Shown piece after piece: positions 46,206 through 58,660 of a DNA stretch of 64,000 nt. Every line of letters starts with the position of its first letter. The stretch's first letter is position 1. Under the pieces are notes generated by a model. It had not been told where the DNA came from and ran no database searches. It saw nothing but the letters and a program-made list of their open reading frames with translations. The position numbers were made by a program, and so were the translations under genes. The DNA is from Sabethes cyaneus (Eukaryota > Arthropoda > Insecta > Diptera > Culicidae), in the NCBI RefSeq assembly GCF_943734655.1, contig NC_071355.1, forward strand, positions 70,065,449 through 70,129,448, written 5' to 3'.

Positions 46206-47985
46206 TCCTCCACTGGCGTGCCCAGACAGTAACAAAAGGTGGGACACCCGAACTTTCAGAAAAATGTTTTGATCTAGAAAATAATTGAATGGTAGTGGTA
46301 GACTGGCGAATTTATTATTGATTATCACAAAAATCGAACTCTCGGGTGTAGTTGGATTTAAAGTCAACGTTGAAATTAGACGTGGAACTGAAGTTGAAAT
46401 AAAAATTGAAATTAAACTTTAGATCGGACTTGACACAGAACGTTAAATTAGACTTGAATGTGGACTAATTGAAAGCTTTATTTCAAATTATACTGGAAAT
46501 TGAACCTAAAACTGGATTTGAAATTGGACTTAAATTTGGAGAAATTTGGACTGGAAGTTTTACTTTGAATTGCACTTAAAACTAAATTTGAAGTTTTTAA
46601 TTGAAATTGGACTTCAAATCATTCTTGAAACAGGAATCTAATTACGCTTGGAATTGGACTTAAAATTGGATTTAAATTTATATTAAAATTAGATTTGAAA
46701 TTGAGCTCGAAATTGAACTTCGAATTGACATCGGACATGAGTTAGTTTGCACTTGATATTAAACTTTTATTACATTTGAATTGGATTACTTTTGAAATTA
46801 GACTTGAAATTGGAATTTTATTCAAACTAGAAATTGGACCTAACATTAGAACTAAAATGGCATTAAAATTGGAATAAAATAAGATTTGAAGTTGGACACG
46901 GATACGAAATTAGATACGAAGTTTTACTTAAAATCTCACACCGTTTACCTCTTTTACGGTATACCTACTACTATTGCAAGTTTTCTTTTTTTTCAGTCTC
47001 GTTTTTCTACTTTTTATTCCATTTTTACTCTGATCCAGTATTTCACTTTTTATTCCGTTTTTTTCGTTTAATCTAATTTTTACTCTCACTTTTCTTCCTT
47101 CTTCTTCCGTTTTTCTTCTGTATCTATCATTTTTCCTGTTGGTGTCCCGTAATTCCTGTTATGTGTTGTTTTTCTGTTTTTATTCGCTTTCTGTCCTATT
47201 TTGATTTTTATTTTCAATCCAGTTTTTCCTCTCGTTTTTCATTCGTATTTTTTTGGAGTTTCCTATCCATTTTCCGTCTTTTAACTTCCTTTTTTTCCTT
47301 TTTTAGTTTCCAGGTTTCCTTTTTTTTCAAGTCGTTTTATTTTCTTTCCTTCTGGTTTTTCATCTTCGTCTTTTCTGTTTTTAGTTGCCCCGAAAAGAAG
47401 AAACTTTTCAGTCATGTATACTCTGCCTGTGATCTCCGGGTTTCTTTCTTTTCTTTGGTTCTTTGAATGAACTTTTGTTTTCCCTTTCTTTTTTCTGTCC
47501 CATTTTCCCATCATATTCCCTTTATATCTCGTTTTTCCCGTTTTCCTTGTTTCCTGTATCGGGTTTCATTATTCTCTCTCACTATTCTTTTCTATTTTGG
47601 TTTCGCTTTCCCTTTCGCGTCTCGTTTACATTCTATTTCTCTCTCATTTTCCACTTTACTGTCACTTTTTCTTTCCCGTATTTTCTTTATTTGTCTCGTT
47701 TTCCCTCCGTTTCCATTTTTTCTCTTACTCTGCTTTTTCTATCCCTATTTTCTCCTCGCTTTTCCATTTCTCTTGTCATTATCTTTTCCATTTCCATTTC
47801 GTCTTTATTCCTTTTTAAATCCTTTTGAATTTTTTGTCGTTTTGGCCCGTTCCGTTCCCTTTTCTGTTACATTCTGCTTTTCTTTTCAGTTACCTTTTTT
47901 CTTCCGGTTACATTGTTCAATTTTCTTCTTTTTCTGTTCTCGTTTCTACTACTCCCATATTTTCTCTTTTTCTTCTCTTTAAACG
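46206..47985 (+). repeat. Composite repeat: CACCCGAACTTTCAG leader, 12-mer array, pyrimidine tract
   Basis: The leader GGCGTGCCCAGACAGTAACA...ACACCCGAACTTTCAG (46213-46258) is followed by GAAATTGGACTT-like units (46345-46930) and a T/C-rich tract with TTTTC, CCCGTTTTC and TCTGTCC motifs (46980-47985). It has the same order of parts as 23070-24875 and a close leader relative at 54821-54870. Phe/Ser-rich frames on it are artefacts. Confidence 0.65.
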
Positions 47986-48700
47986 TTAAACTTTCAAGTT
48001 TTACCTCTCAACTCTCAACTGCCAACTTTCAAGTTTTAACTTTGAACTTTTAACTCTCAACTCCCATCTTTCAATTTTCAACTTTCAATTGTCAACCTTT
48101 AACTTTCAGCCTTCAACTTATAACGTTCAACTTTCAACTTTCAACATCCAACATTCAACATTCCCGACACGAATGCACTAAGGAGTGTTAAGTGTCGTAA
48201 ATAAAAAACAACAACAACATTCAACATTCAAAATTCAACTTTCAACTTTCAACTTCCAACTTCCAACTTTCAACTTTCAACTTTCAACTTTCAACTTTCA
48301 ACTTTCAACTTTCAACTTCAACTTTCAACTTTCAACTTTCAACTTTCAACTTTCAACTTTCAACTTTCAACTTTCAACTTTCAACTTTCAACTTTCAACT
48401 TTCAACTTTCAACTTTCAACTTTCAACTTTCAACTTTCAACTTACAACTTACAACTTACAACTTACAACTTACAACTTACAACTTACAACTTACAACTTA
48501 CAACTTTTAACTATTAACTTTTAACTTTTAACTATTAACTTTTAACTTTTAACTTTTAACTTTCAAACATTAAACCTTAAATTTTCAATTTACAACTTTC
48601 AACTCTCAACTTTCAACTTTCAATCTTCAACTTTTAACTTTTAGCTTTCAACTTTCAACTTTTAATTTTTATCTTTTAACTTTTGATCTTTGACTCTTGG
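47986..48700 (+). repeat. CAACTTT heptamer satellite
   Basis: Core tandem array about 48232-48440, passing into the variant ACAACTT (about 48440-48505) and then TTAACTT-type units, with degenerate CAACTTT/CAACTCT flanks. An inserted 60-bp non-repeat piece lies at 48163-48220. It directly follows the pyrimidine tract of the composite repeat. Confidence 0.9.
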
Positions 48701-49079
48701 TCAACTTCGATTTTTATCTTTTAACTTTACTCTTGAATTTTTATTTAAGTTTTTAATTTTGAGTTTTATCTTTTGACTTACGATTTTTGACTTTGGCTTT
48801 TGCTTTTTAATTTTCAATATTCGATTATTGAGTTTGAAGTTGTGACATTCATTTTTTAAAGTCATACTTTTTATTTCTGTTCTATAGATCCTATAGTTGA
48901 CTTTGAGATTTCGACTTTCGAGTTTTGACTTTGGATCTTTGACTATAAATTCTGGACTCCATGGATACAAAAACAAAAAAAATTAAATTCTTATAATATC
49001 AAAAACTGAACAAACGGGATCAAAAAAGAAGAAATCGCAAGAGAAAGAAAAAGAAGAGTGGGGTTTATGGGGGCTCTTG
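48701..49079. other. Decayed simple-sequence DNA
   Basis: TTTTGACTTT-like and A-rich remnants between the heptamer array and the reverse transcriptase fragment; no gene. Confidence 0.5.
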
Positions 49080-50066
49080 CTACTACGGATCAAATTTTTA
49101 CTAGAGTACAACGTGCCCACGCATCATATTTTCGATTTCAAGGCAACATATGATACAGTTGAACGAGAACAGCTATGGCAGATAATGCACGAGTACGGTT
49201 TTCCGGACAAGCTGACGCGGTTGATCAAAGGTACTCTGGAGCGAGTGATGTGCTACGTGCGCGTTTCGGGGACACTCTCGAGTCCTTTCGAATCGAGCAG
49301 AGGGTTGCTGCAAGGAGATGGACTATCCTCTATGTTATTCAATATCGCTATTGAAGGTGTGATCTGGTGAGCGGGCATCGAAACGAGAGGAACCAACTTC
49401 AGCAAAAGTAGCCAACTCCTAGCCTTCGCAGACGACCTCGACATCATTACTAGAAACCTTGGGACGGCGGAGGCAATCTACGCAAGACTAAAAACGAAGG
49501 ATATGAGCATAGGCTTACAAATCAATGCGTCGAAAACCCAATATATGGTAGGAAAAGGCTCCAGAGAAAGCAACGTTTGCCTTCCACGGAGTGACTATTG
49601 ACGGTGATGAACTGGAAGTGGTTGGCGAGTTCGTATATTTGGAATCTCTGGTCACCGCCGACAATAATACGAGTAAGGAGATCCAACGACGCATTCAAGC
49701 TGGAAATCGAACCCAACTTTTTCCTCCGAAAGATGCTTCGATCTGGGAGCATATGGCGCCACACAAAGCTGACGATGTACAAAACGCTAATCACTGCTTG
49801 AAGAGATTCCCATCGTACACCCGGCGAAAGTTGGGAGATTACGGTGGGCCGGCCACGTCGCAAGGATGCCGGACGACTGTGCACTGAAATCCGTTCTCTT
49901 CAGGAACCCCACCGGTACCAGGAATAGAGGGACCCAACGTGCTAGATGGCTCGACCAGGTTGAAGCCGACTTGCGAGTGTCGAGACGCGCAACGAATTGG
50001 CGACGAGTAGCCCAGGACCGAGTACAATGGAGAGGAATTCTTGATACGGTGGCTCTTAGCTGCTAA
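49080..50066 (+). pseudogene. Broken RTE-like non-LTR reverse transcriptase
   Basis: Reverse transcriptase blocks occur in order but in different frames: FDFKATYDTVEREQLW (first catalytic Asp region), GLLQGDGLSSMLFNIAIEGV, a stop at 49368-49370, FADDLDII (49429), then, frameshifted, VTIDGDELEVVGEFVYLESL, and near the end RWAGHVARMPDD, RARWLDQVEADL and NWRRVAQDRVQW. At least three frame breaks and an internal deletion (around 49800) make it a pseudogene. The trailing AAAGTAAGTAGTAAG fits the short tandem tails of RTE-like elements rather than poly-A. The clade assignment is tentative. Confidence 0.75.
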
Positions 50067-50079
50067 AGTAAGTAGTAAG

Positions 50080-50620
50080 TTTAAAAAGGGAACAAAGACA
50101 AATTGGAAATGGAAATTCAAATTCAAATCAAAAAACGAAAAGAAAACTGGAAAATCGGCGAAAAGCACAGAAAAAGAGAAAAAGGAAACAGCTGGAAACA
50201 GGGGAGAAGACGGGGCAGAAAAATAAAAATAGGAGAGAAAAAGATGGAAAACGGGACAAGAAAGGAAAGTGAAACAGAAAACAAATGAAATGAATAGAGA
50301 AAAGAATAGCGAGAGAGAAAAGACCGATAGAGGAAACAAGGAAAATTGGAAAAAGTGGTCAAACGGAACATAAAAGGAGAATTATGGGTCAAGAGCATAG
50401 TGGGTCAAAAACAGAATACACATGGCAGAAAAAAGGAAAACAGGGTATCTAAAAGCGAAAAAACGGAATAGACGAAAACGAAAATCCAAAAGGAGAAAAG
50501 ATAAAAAGTTAAAAAAAGGCGAAAACTGGAAACGAAGAAAGGAAAAAGAGAAGTGAAAAGATGGAAAACCGAAAATAATAACAAAAAACGAGTAAAAAAT
50601 AAAAGAAAAAACTGGATTTT
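50080..50620 (+). repeat. Purine-rich degenerate simple repeat
   Basis: About 540 bp of A/G-rich sequence (GGAAA, GAAAAC and similar units), the complement type of the pyrimidine tracts at 23.4 and 47 kb. Lys/Glu-rich frames are composition artefacts. Confidence 0.7.
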
Positions 50621-50677
50621 TTTTTTCTTTTTGTACTTGTATCTGACTCTGTATGCGATCAAGACGTAAATTCTGTA

Positions 50678-50786
50678 TGGCCGGACAGGCCTCTATGCCC
50701 GGACATAGGCGATTTCTCAAAAGCAGCCAATCATTTTTTGTTTTTAAGAAATCGCTTGTGTCCGGGCATAGAGGCCTGTCCAGCCA
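50678..50786. mobile_element. 109-bp foldback MITE with TA target duplication
   Basis: Flanked by TA (50676-50677, 50787-50788). The 40-bp arms TGGCCGGACAGGCCTCTATG... and TGGCTGGACAGGCCTCTATG... (right arm inverted) differ at only about three positions and enclose a 29-base loop. The layout is like a miRNA or siRNA hairpin precursor. Confidence 0.75.
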
Positions 50787-50820
50787 TACCGGACTTCCCT
50801 CTGCTCTTTTTTTTTTCGTT

Positions 50821-50960
50821 GGGTGCGGCAGTAGTTTAGAGCAATAAAACATAAACGAAAATGAAGTGCTGTGGTCGCACCTGCCATTAAATAACCCAAT
50901 GTATTTTTGGCTTATTTATCGAACATTTTCCAGTTCACCAGTTTCAGTTCAATCATATTA
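50821..50960 (+). repeat. Fragment of the second SINE family
   Basis: Starts GGGTGCGGCAGTAGTTTAG and shares AACCCAAT/GACCCAAC, GGCTTATTTATCGAA/GGCCTATTTGTCGAA and CCAGTTCACC/CTAGTTCACC blocks with 37074-37235. The middle has diverged. Confidence 0.45.
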
Positions 50961-52592
50961 CGGCGACGGTCGCAATATAACATTTTGTCCTCAACTCAAA
51001 TTCTAGCTCTCCATTTGGATTAGGATTGACTTTTTGCTAAATCCGAAAAGAATAACGCACGGTAATTAAAGAAGACAGAAGAAATTCTAATTTTGGTTTT
51101 AAAATTCAATTTTTAACAAAAAAAGAATATTGGAATTTGTGAGTAAAAGAATTTGCATCTTACACCTGTCTTTTCTAATTTACTTCGCAGGATTGTTTCT
51201 CAAATTAACAATAACAAATGAATTTCTCGATATGTTGGGGTGCAATTAAACAATTAGATTGAGAACAGTTAGAAACTAGTGGAAGGAGAATGTTTGAGTA
51301 GAAAATGATATATCAAACACAGAAATCAATGTTTAGCATCATTTTTACGTCCAGGATGACTACTTTTGTTTCTACAACAAGATTGATAATTGTTAAATTA
51401 TTCAAATTGATTTGAATTCCAATCTAAAATATGGATATTTTAGCATCGAATAAACGAACAAAGCTCATAAATATGTCATGGTTTTGAAAGCCAGCATCAA
51501 AACCAATAACATTAATTATGGAAAGATCCACCTATTAATATAATTACAAATCGACTGAAAATCAGTACCATTTGGCAAGATTAATGATTTATGGTTTGCA
51601 TTTTACACAAATGTCGGGAAAAATTACAACATTCCTCTGCTAATATATGTCACCTGTTGCTTTGTGACCATCCGCGAGTCACTGTGTATAATGCAGTTTC
51701 GCAGCTGACAGTGTTACCACCCGGTTTAACAGGCTTTCGCTCAAACAAACTGCGCTTGTCATTTAATAACGATCGGAACTAAAATAACACTTAAACATGG
51801 CAAAAAAGTAAATAAAAATAAGGGAATTTCAACATACTTTCCTTACTAACATTGTAACTTCGTAGTTCGTTTCGCGGAACATAAATTGTAGAATAAACGA
51901 CAAAAAGGCAACACTGAACGTATCACAGCAGCAGCCCTTTTTAGATGGTGCAGCATGGTGCCAAGGGATACAGCAGGATATGGCAGCATCCCCCTCGTGT
52001 TTGGTAATTGAATTTTGATTGTAGTCGAAATTATTGTTTTAAATAAGTTATGATCCATTGTCGCGAACGAGACACATGCGATACAGTGGCGTTCACCGAC
52101 TCTCGCGCACAAAAGGATGAATGAAATAATTTAATTACCGTGGAAAATATTGCAACTTCATGATGAATGTGGGTGATGTAATTGTCGAAAAGTAATCAAT
52201 TGCGAACGTTAAATCTCGCATGTGCCGTGTGCAGCACAATGCGTGCACCTCTTTTGTCGCTCCAATGGGTGCGCATGGTGTTTTTTATTGTTACCGAATC
52301 ATTTAGCGAACGAAATGCGGAAGGGTGTCGCCCACGTTAATATGTTCGTATTTTATACGGAGGCCATTGTTTTACCATATTGCAGCGCATTCAAAATTTT
52401 CAATAAAACTATTAAATGATCGTTCTCTACATTTAATCCATAAATTATTAATAGAAAACAGGCTAAATTACTTCGGCATATCAAATTACCGTTAGATTCT
52501 TCATTCCATTCTTTCGCCGAGAGAGAAAAAAAAACAAAAAATCCTTTCGATAAAGTCATAACTTTTATCTCTTCTCTGTGTCTTTCTTTCAG
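50961..52592 (+). other. Probable intron upstream of the scaffold-gene exon, no other gene
   Basis: AT-rich sequence ending in a polypyrimidine stretch and TTTCAG acceptor (52582-52592). Small frames at 51591-51782 and 51846-52112 have no recognisable domain. Confidence 0.45.
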
Positions 52593-52709
52593 CCACATCA
52601 CACGCACCGCAGGATGGCTGCCACCAATCGAGAACTGGATACAAACGATCGACCTGCCGTACGGCTGGGAAAAAGCGGTCGACCTGAAAGGGCAACCGTA
52701 CTACATCAA
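52593..52709 (+). CDS. FRMPD4/Preso-like scaffold protein, exon with first half of WW domain
   Basis: An exon bounded by TTCTTTCAG and GTGAGT. It encodes GWLPPIENWIQTIDLPYGWE, then KAVDLKGQPYYI, and ends with two bases of a split Asn codon. LPYGWE is the start of a WW domain (first signature Trp) and the YY pair is its central strand; the rest (HLNKTTTYEEP) is in the next exon, 155 bp downstream. WW domains bind Pro-rich ligands. WW, PDZ and FERM in this order is the layout of FRMPD4/Preso, a postsynaptic scaffold linking Homer, PSD-95 and glutamate receptors in vertebrates. The open frame upstream of 52593 is intron; earlier exons were not found. Confidence 0.85.
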
Positions 52710-52864
52710 GTGAGTATCGCTGGCAGTTGCGTTGCGGAACGGTGGGGAAGGGCTAATTTTTGCCTACGACCGGCCCCCAATATTCACAGTTCGGCAATTT
52801 ATGGGTCCGCTGTATATCGTGCCCCACCTAACACCCCTATTCGTTTTGCTTACCCTGCTTTCAG

Positions 52865-53045
52865 CCATCTCAACAAAACCACCACCTACGAGGAACCGGA
52901 ACGGTATCACTACAATGACTCTCCGCCGGAACCGCGACTGGTGGTGCTCCATCGGAGCCCCACGCTGGGCTTCGGTTTCGTGGCGGGGAGCGAAAAACCT
53001 GTGATTGTTCGGTTCGTAACCGAAGGCGGACCTAGTGTAAATAAG
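52865..53045 (+). CDS. FRMPD4/Preso-like scaffold protein, exon with WW end and PDZ start
   Basis: Bounded by GCTTTCAG (acceptor, 52864) and GGTGAGTT (donor from 53046). The first base completes the split Asn codon. It encodes HLNKTTTYEEPERYHYNDSP, closing the WW domain (TTTYEEP), then the PDZ beginning RLVVLHRS, with the carboxylate-binding loop LGFGFV and GSEKPVIVRFVTEGGPS. The GFGFVAGSEKPV block closely resembles the FRMPD1/3/4 PDZ domain. The exon ends on a codon boundary, which fits the in-frame start of the exon at 60196 across a 7.15-kb intron. Read-through past 53045 to 53276 is intron translation and should not be included. Confidence 0.88.
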
Positions 53046-53492
53046 GTGAGTTGCTTTCGGGATAATTTTCCGAAAGGGAAATTGCGTGCGTGGAATTCAT
53101 TTCAGAAATTGCTGTCACACTTAAACGGATGGTTTATGGGTGAATATATTCAGCGAAAATCATGTCGACGTCTAATGTTTGCCATTCATTTGGAAGGGGT
53201 CCTTCAGAATTATAAACCGGGGAAGGGAGGATGGTGCGATTTGACCGAAATCTGCTTCACTCAACCAGACATATAGCGGATCAAATTTTGTACGATTTAT
53301 GACGGAATGGTGAAATGTAGCACGTTCTGCTTACTATTCTCGGTTTGATGAGCCAGTAGAACTGTTTTTTTTATATTAATTTTAGCTTTGTATTACTGAA
53401 ACTTAAAAATTGGTCAACAAACACAAAAGTGATCCGCAATATAGGTTAATGACTAAATTTGGACCTTTCTAATTTAGATTGAATTTTACGTA

Positions 53493-54792
53493 GGGGAATA
53501 AGGGGTAAGAGGGCCCGGCGGGGTAAGAGGGACCACATCGATTTCGTCAAGAAATCCGTAAATTTTCTACAAATGCCCCAGTATGTTTTGTTTATTAGCC
53601 TATCTAAACACTTTCGAGACAACCTGTGGCACTCGGCCGTATCCAACGTCAAAACTAGAATCAAAACAAACTTTTCATTCGCAGTGTCTTCATGCGGTGT
53701 AATTTCAGCAGTAACAAATTTAAGGTTTTTCAGCAAAACAAGCTAAGTATTTTGACGTTTCTCTTACCACTGACTTTAATTGGGGAATTCTTGTTCTGCG
53801 TGTGGCGGAAAATGTATATAAAATAGTACGGATTGAGAGATAAAAGCAAAATAATGTAAATCGTTAGCTAGGGCTAAGACGGGCCATTGTTCACGGGGTA
53901 AAAGGGCCATACGTCATAGTGCTCATAATTGCCTAAAGTTCTTCTGTTTAATGTCTTAATAGATTTTAAAAATATTGAATGAAAAACCCAACCTTTCTCC
54001 TGTTAAATTTGACTAACTATTTTATTATTCTGACAGATGCGCATTTGCAGGCTTCATCAGTGTCTTTTTCGAAATAGAGTACACCTGTAATAAAAATTAT
54101 CCTTGAATCTGAGATCATCATGTCTAACACAGAGCCTCCCACGTCAAAAGAACAGCCAACAAGTGCCATTCGAATAACACAATCAATGTAAATTTGGATC
54201 TAACGGAATCAAAATTCGATGATTCCAATTCACTTAACGTTGCCTTCTTTACCTTCACCTAAAGTTAATGGTATTCGAAGAGTAAACGTCCTGCTGACAA
54301 ATCAACAAAAATAACGCCAAGAAAAGAGTAAATAAAAACCAGTGGAGTAAAATAACGTCTACTCTTATTTTCAAAATTAAACTAGTAGTAAAGTTCCTTC
54401 TTTTAGCAGGTGTCTAAATTAAACTATACCTTCTTTTAGCATGTACCTAAAGACCCCTTAAGAACTTGTTCTTACCTAGTTAATAATATTGAAATTGTGT
54501 TTACAACTCAAAGAAACCTTCAAATCTGCCACAATCCGCCTTACTCCGCCATGGTCCGTCTTACCCCTTTGGTGGTCCTTCTTACCCCGCCTGGTTGTGA
54601 ACGAATAATTTTTAGACGTTTCGAAAATTGATGAAAAATCATGGAAAAATAAACTAATTAATTCTTTATATAATTTTTAATGGTAGATAAATTAATGCTT
54701 TTCCATGTGTGGAACAAGAAAATGTGAATTTTCGTGCACATTTTATGCTAGCAAATTATTCGCTTAGGGGGGCGTCTTACCCCGTCTTCCCC
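53493..54792. mobile_element. 1300-bp TA-flanked non-autonomous element with reiterated termini
   Basis: Flanked by TA (53491-53492, 54793-54794). Inverted ends are GGGGAATAAGGGGTAAGAGG and GGGGAAGACGGGGTAAGACG. The core GGGGTAAGAGGGMCC recurs near both ends (53503, 53519, 53896 on +; around 54551, 54573 and 54770 inverted). No transposase frame. It lies in the large intron of the scaffold gene. By architecture it resembles the pogo element at 42946 and the element at 1911. Confidence 0.75.
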
Positions 54793-54811
54793 TACGTGTT
54801 TGATAGGAGAA

Positions 54812-55370
54812 ACACTGGCATGCCCAGGCATAAGCAAAAGGTGTGGCACCCGACCTTTCAGAAGAATGTTTTGGCCTGGATAAATGGAATAATCGTAGGA
54901 TGACGATTGAATCTATTATTACCTATCACAAAAATATCAGTCGATTAGGTTGGAAACTCCAGTCAAAACTGAGTATTTTCAGAATTCAAAAAAAAGGTGA
55001 AAACGGAAACAGCGGGCAGTAAATAAGAAAAAAAAGGAAACAGGTATATGAAAGGAAATGAGAAAGGGAATACGGAATAGAAAACAAGAATAACCGAAAG
55101 GAAAAATAAGAATCACGATTTCAATTTGAAATAACGCTTCAAGTCAAAATTAGTTCAAATTCAAGGTTAATAAAATGCATTATGTCAAGTCCTATTTCAA
55201 CTTAAATTTATACTCTCGCTCCAAGTCTAATTTCTAGTACAATTTTAACTTTGATTTTAAATTTAGATTTTTCGGATGCACCCAAATTTAAAATCAAAGT
55301 TAAAATTAACCTTGAATTCTATTCCGTATTCCCTTTCTCATTTCCTTTCATATTCCTATTTTCTTTTTAC
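54812..55370. repeat. Third composite-repeat copy with nested perfect inverted repeats
   Basis: The leader GGCATGCCCAGGCATAAGCA and GGCACCCGACCTTTCAGAAG (54821-54870) matches the composite families. It is followed by a purine-rich part and GAAATTGGACTT-like units. A perfect 37-bp inverted repeat (55046-55082 with 55317-55353) encloses a perfect 24-bp hairpin (55241-55264 with 55284-55307, 19-base loop). Confidence 0.7.
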
Positions 55371-55483
55371 CTTTGTTATACTATAACAAAGGTTTAAAAA
55401 TTGGTCGAAAAACACGAAGTTGATCCGAGACCCGGAGGGGCGAGTCACATATACCAATCGATAAGGTTCGACGAATTGAGCAA

Positions 55484-55666
<183 letters not shown>

Positions 55667-56043
55667 AAGTGATGCTTGACTTTAGTCGTCTGTTTCTCGG
55701 AGATGGCTGATCCGATTCGTTTGCTATTACGCTTATTTGAAAGGTGTTATAACCTTGTAGATCGCTATTGAATTGTTTTGCGGTCCGACATTTTGTTTAA
55801 AAGTTGTAAGCAAAAATGTAAAAATTACGTGACATGATTTTCTCCGGAACCGCTCAACCGATTTCACCGATAAAATGAAAGCTTTTGCTACTGTCAATTT
55901 TTTGGGAGAGTTTTATGGAAAACAATCAAGCGGTTCAAAAGTTATGCTTAAAAATGTGCTTTTTCAAGGTGTCAATTAGTCGAACGTTTCTCAGAGATGG
56001 CCAAACTGATTTATGCGCTATTAGTCTCATTTGGTAGGTAATA

Positions 56044-56957
56044 CAGCGGACCCCCGTTCGTTTGAACGATTCCTCATGCAAACTAACGGCGTTACTTTTT
56101 AATTTGAACAACTGATCACCCTAAATATGCTGAAACTCGTATGAACTGGCCACCCTGTTCTTTGTTATTGTTTTGATGGTTTGATTTAGTTGGCAGTTGC
56201 AAGCAGCGAATATTTCATTCTCCGATCGGATTTCTATTACAGTACCGCCCCGCTAATCCGACAAATTTATAGCCGGATTAGCGAATTTTGACTCGATAAT
56301 CCGACAGTCAAACTGACGTCAGTGTGAGTTTGAAATGTGGTTTTGTTTACATCCATACGTAAACAACTCCGGAAATTTTTGAAAATATTTGTCATAAGTA
56401 CGCAATAACTATGTTTTATACTCGGTAATACTCAATTTCGTCAACAAAATACTTTAAAACTCTAAGTTAGTGTCGAAATAAGGGCAAGCACATCAGTCTA
56501 TTGAGAATAGCAATGAAAATATTATAGCCATGGCAAAAGTGAACGTAGTTAGAAGCAGCACCATGTACCATTTCCATTTAGTTAGAAAGAGTGCCATTCT
56601 GACTTTAACGGAGACGCCAAACGAAGGTAGTGTTCGATTGAAAGAAGTCAAGTACAATACGTTTTAATTCGGAATTTTCCGGATTAGCGAGATCCGGACT
56701 ATCGAGTCGTCGGATTATTGGGTGTCGGATTAGCGGGGGGATACTGTATAATCGTTGGGAAAACGAAATGTGCAACAGATTAAACACGCTTGGTCAGTGC
56801 AAACAAATCGTGTTTATGTGCATTGTGTGCATAAGCAAATGATGTCATATTGAGAATGACATTTGAACCATTTTTAATTTGCACATCGTGCAAACCAACG
56901 GGGTTCAAATTAAAAAGTGTTCAGATTAAAAACGGTCAAACGAACGGGGGTCCACGG
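56044..56957. mobile_element. TA-flanked MITE, host of a second MITE
   Basis: TA on both sides (56042-56043, 56958-56959). The ends CAGCGGACCCCCGTTCGTTT and CCGTGGACCCCCGTTCGTTT (inverted) are about 24 bp. Without the inner insertion it would be about 405 bp. Internal text such as TTTAATTTGAAC and its inverse suggests further subterminal repeats. No transposase. Confidence 0.75.
56240..56746. mobile_element. 507-bp TA-flanked MITE nested inside another
   Basis: TA on both sides (56238-56239, 56747-56748). The ends CAGTACCGCCCCGCTAATCC and CAGTATCCCCCCGCTAATCC (inverted). The motif CGGATTAGCG or its inverse recurs four to six times near the ends. No coding capacity. It inserted after the outer element was in place. 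Confidence 0.8.
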
Positions 56958-58660
56958 TATAGCCTCATAGATCACTATTGATTTGTTTTTTGATTGGATG
57001 TTTAATTTGAAAGCTATGAGCAGTCGTGTACAGCATAATAAAATTTACATTTATTTATAACGATTTTAACCAGATAATTAAGCAGATTTCAATTATCTTA
57101 GTATCAAACGAGAGGCCTTAACGCTGTGAAGATATCTGCTAAATTTTATTAGAATCGGCCTTACCAGTCAAAAGTTATTTGATAAAACATTGATGAAATT
57201 ATTTAAGCAAACTTTCCTGAAATGAACCAAATAGAAAAAAATGCGAGCATGTGCTCTAGCGTAAAAATGCTTAACTTCCCAGGTGGCGTGTCTTTGGAAA
57301 AGTTTATTAAAAAAATATGGCGCAACTTTTTACACTATTAGGGTGACCGTAATCTACCGATTAGGGTGATCCAAATTTTTGTTTTTTTAAATGCGTCCAA
57401 AAAATCACAGTGTCTCCACAAAAGTTGTAGAACACAGTAAAATAAGCAACTTTGCTGTACATAGTAACTATCTATCTCTTACTGGTTGCGAAATATACCG
57501 ATTTTTTTTTAAATGCAGCGGAAATTGAAAAATTGAGATATCGAAAAGTGGCTACGTCACAATTTAGATAATACATTTTTACATGTCAAAAAATAATGCA
57601 GCCAAATCGATCCTCTAGATACTGAGATACCCGCACCGTCGTTGAAAACATACGGTTTCGAGAAGAGCGCGTTTAAACTATTGTACAGCACTGCACTTTC
57701 CTTCAAATGATACCACAGTTTTACTGTAAATTCTCAACGAGACCACGGACCGAACAATACTTTGGGCTCAACATTTCTGAAGATAAAAGGCTTCTAAAAA
57801 TGCAAAACAAACAAGTTTTTCGACTTTCCAGTGAGAGTCCCCCTTTAATATCAATCCTGCCCAAGAACTATGCGCACGATTTTTTGTGTTATGTGTTATG
57901 TGTTGATGATAACTAGCATTACTGCCCATAAACGCATAACAGTCCCATGTGATTTTTCACCACTTTCAGTCTCAGTTTCAGCCTCAATAATCTCAGTAGT
58001 GAAAATATAACAATAAACAACTGCTTTTCGGAAATGCCTGGACCAATTTGACTGCAATAAGTAACAAACGGAAAGTTTTGTGGCCTAGAAGAATTCTATT
58101 GAACAGAATTTGGATCGGATGTACGTCATGCAACACCTCCAAGTACTCGAAATTACATAACTAGACCATTGGTAGTCGTATAAAATGTTCAAGACATCAT
58201 CGGCTACAACTGAACACGTCCGGCAATGTTCCGGATCGGGGATCAGTTTCTGAACTGAACTGAAATACAATATGTGACATCTTAAAGTATTCAAAAGTAG
58301 TTCATTTGTCGTCATATAAAGTGTCCAGGATTACATTGGCCACAGCCGGACACGTTCTGGGAATGTTCCGAATACATCCAGGAAAATGAACAGTTTTTAA
58401 CTTAAACCAAACCCCAGAATGCGACCCCGCTATTTACTCAAAATAACAACTTACAAATAAAAGGAAAACATTTTTTGAATGTTTTAAAATATTATACAAT
58501 TTGCTCAGTATATTACATAGACATGCATATGTATTGATGATAACTACCATAGTGTTATCAAAATGTTGAATTATGTTTCTGGCGTGTCGAATTCTATCTC
58601 AAATGACAAAAGAGATGGTATAACAAAGGTTCCTTTCACCAATAGGTGGATTAAATCAAG

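Noticed and set aside
53046..53276. Continuation of the reading frame past the WW/PDZ exon
   Set aside because: A good GTGAGT donor at 53046 and loss of PDZ similarity show this is intron; the PDZ domain resumes at 60196.
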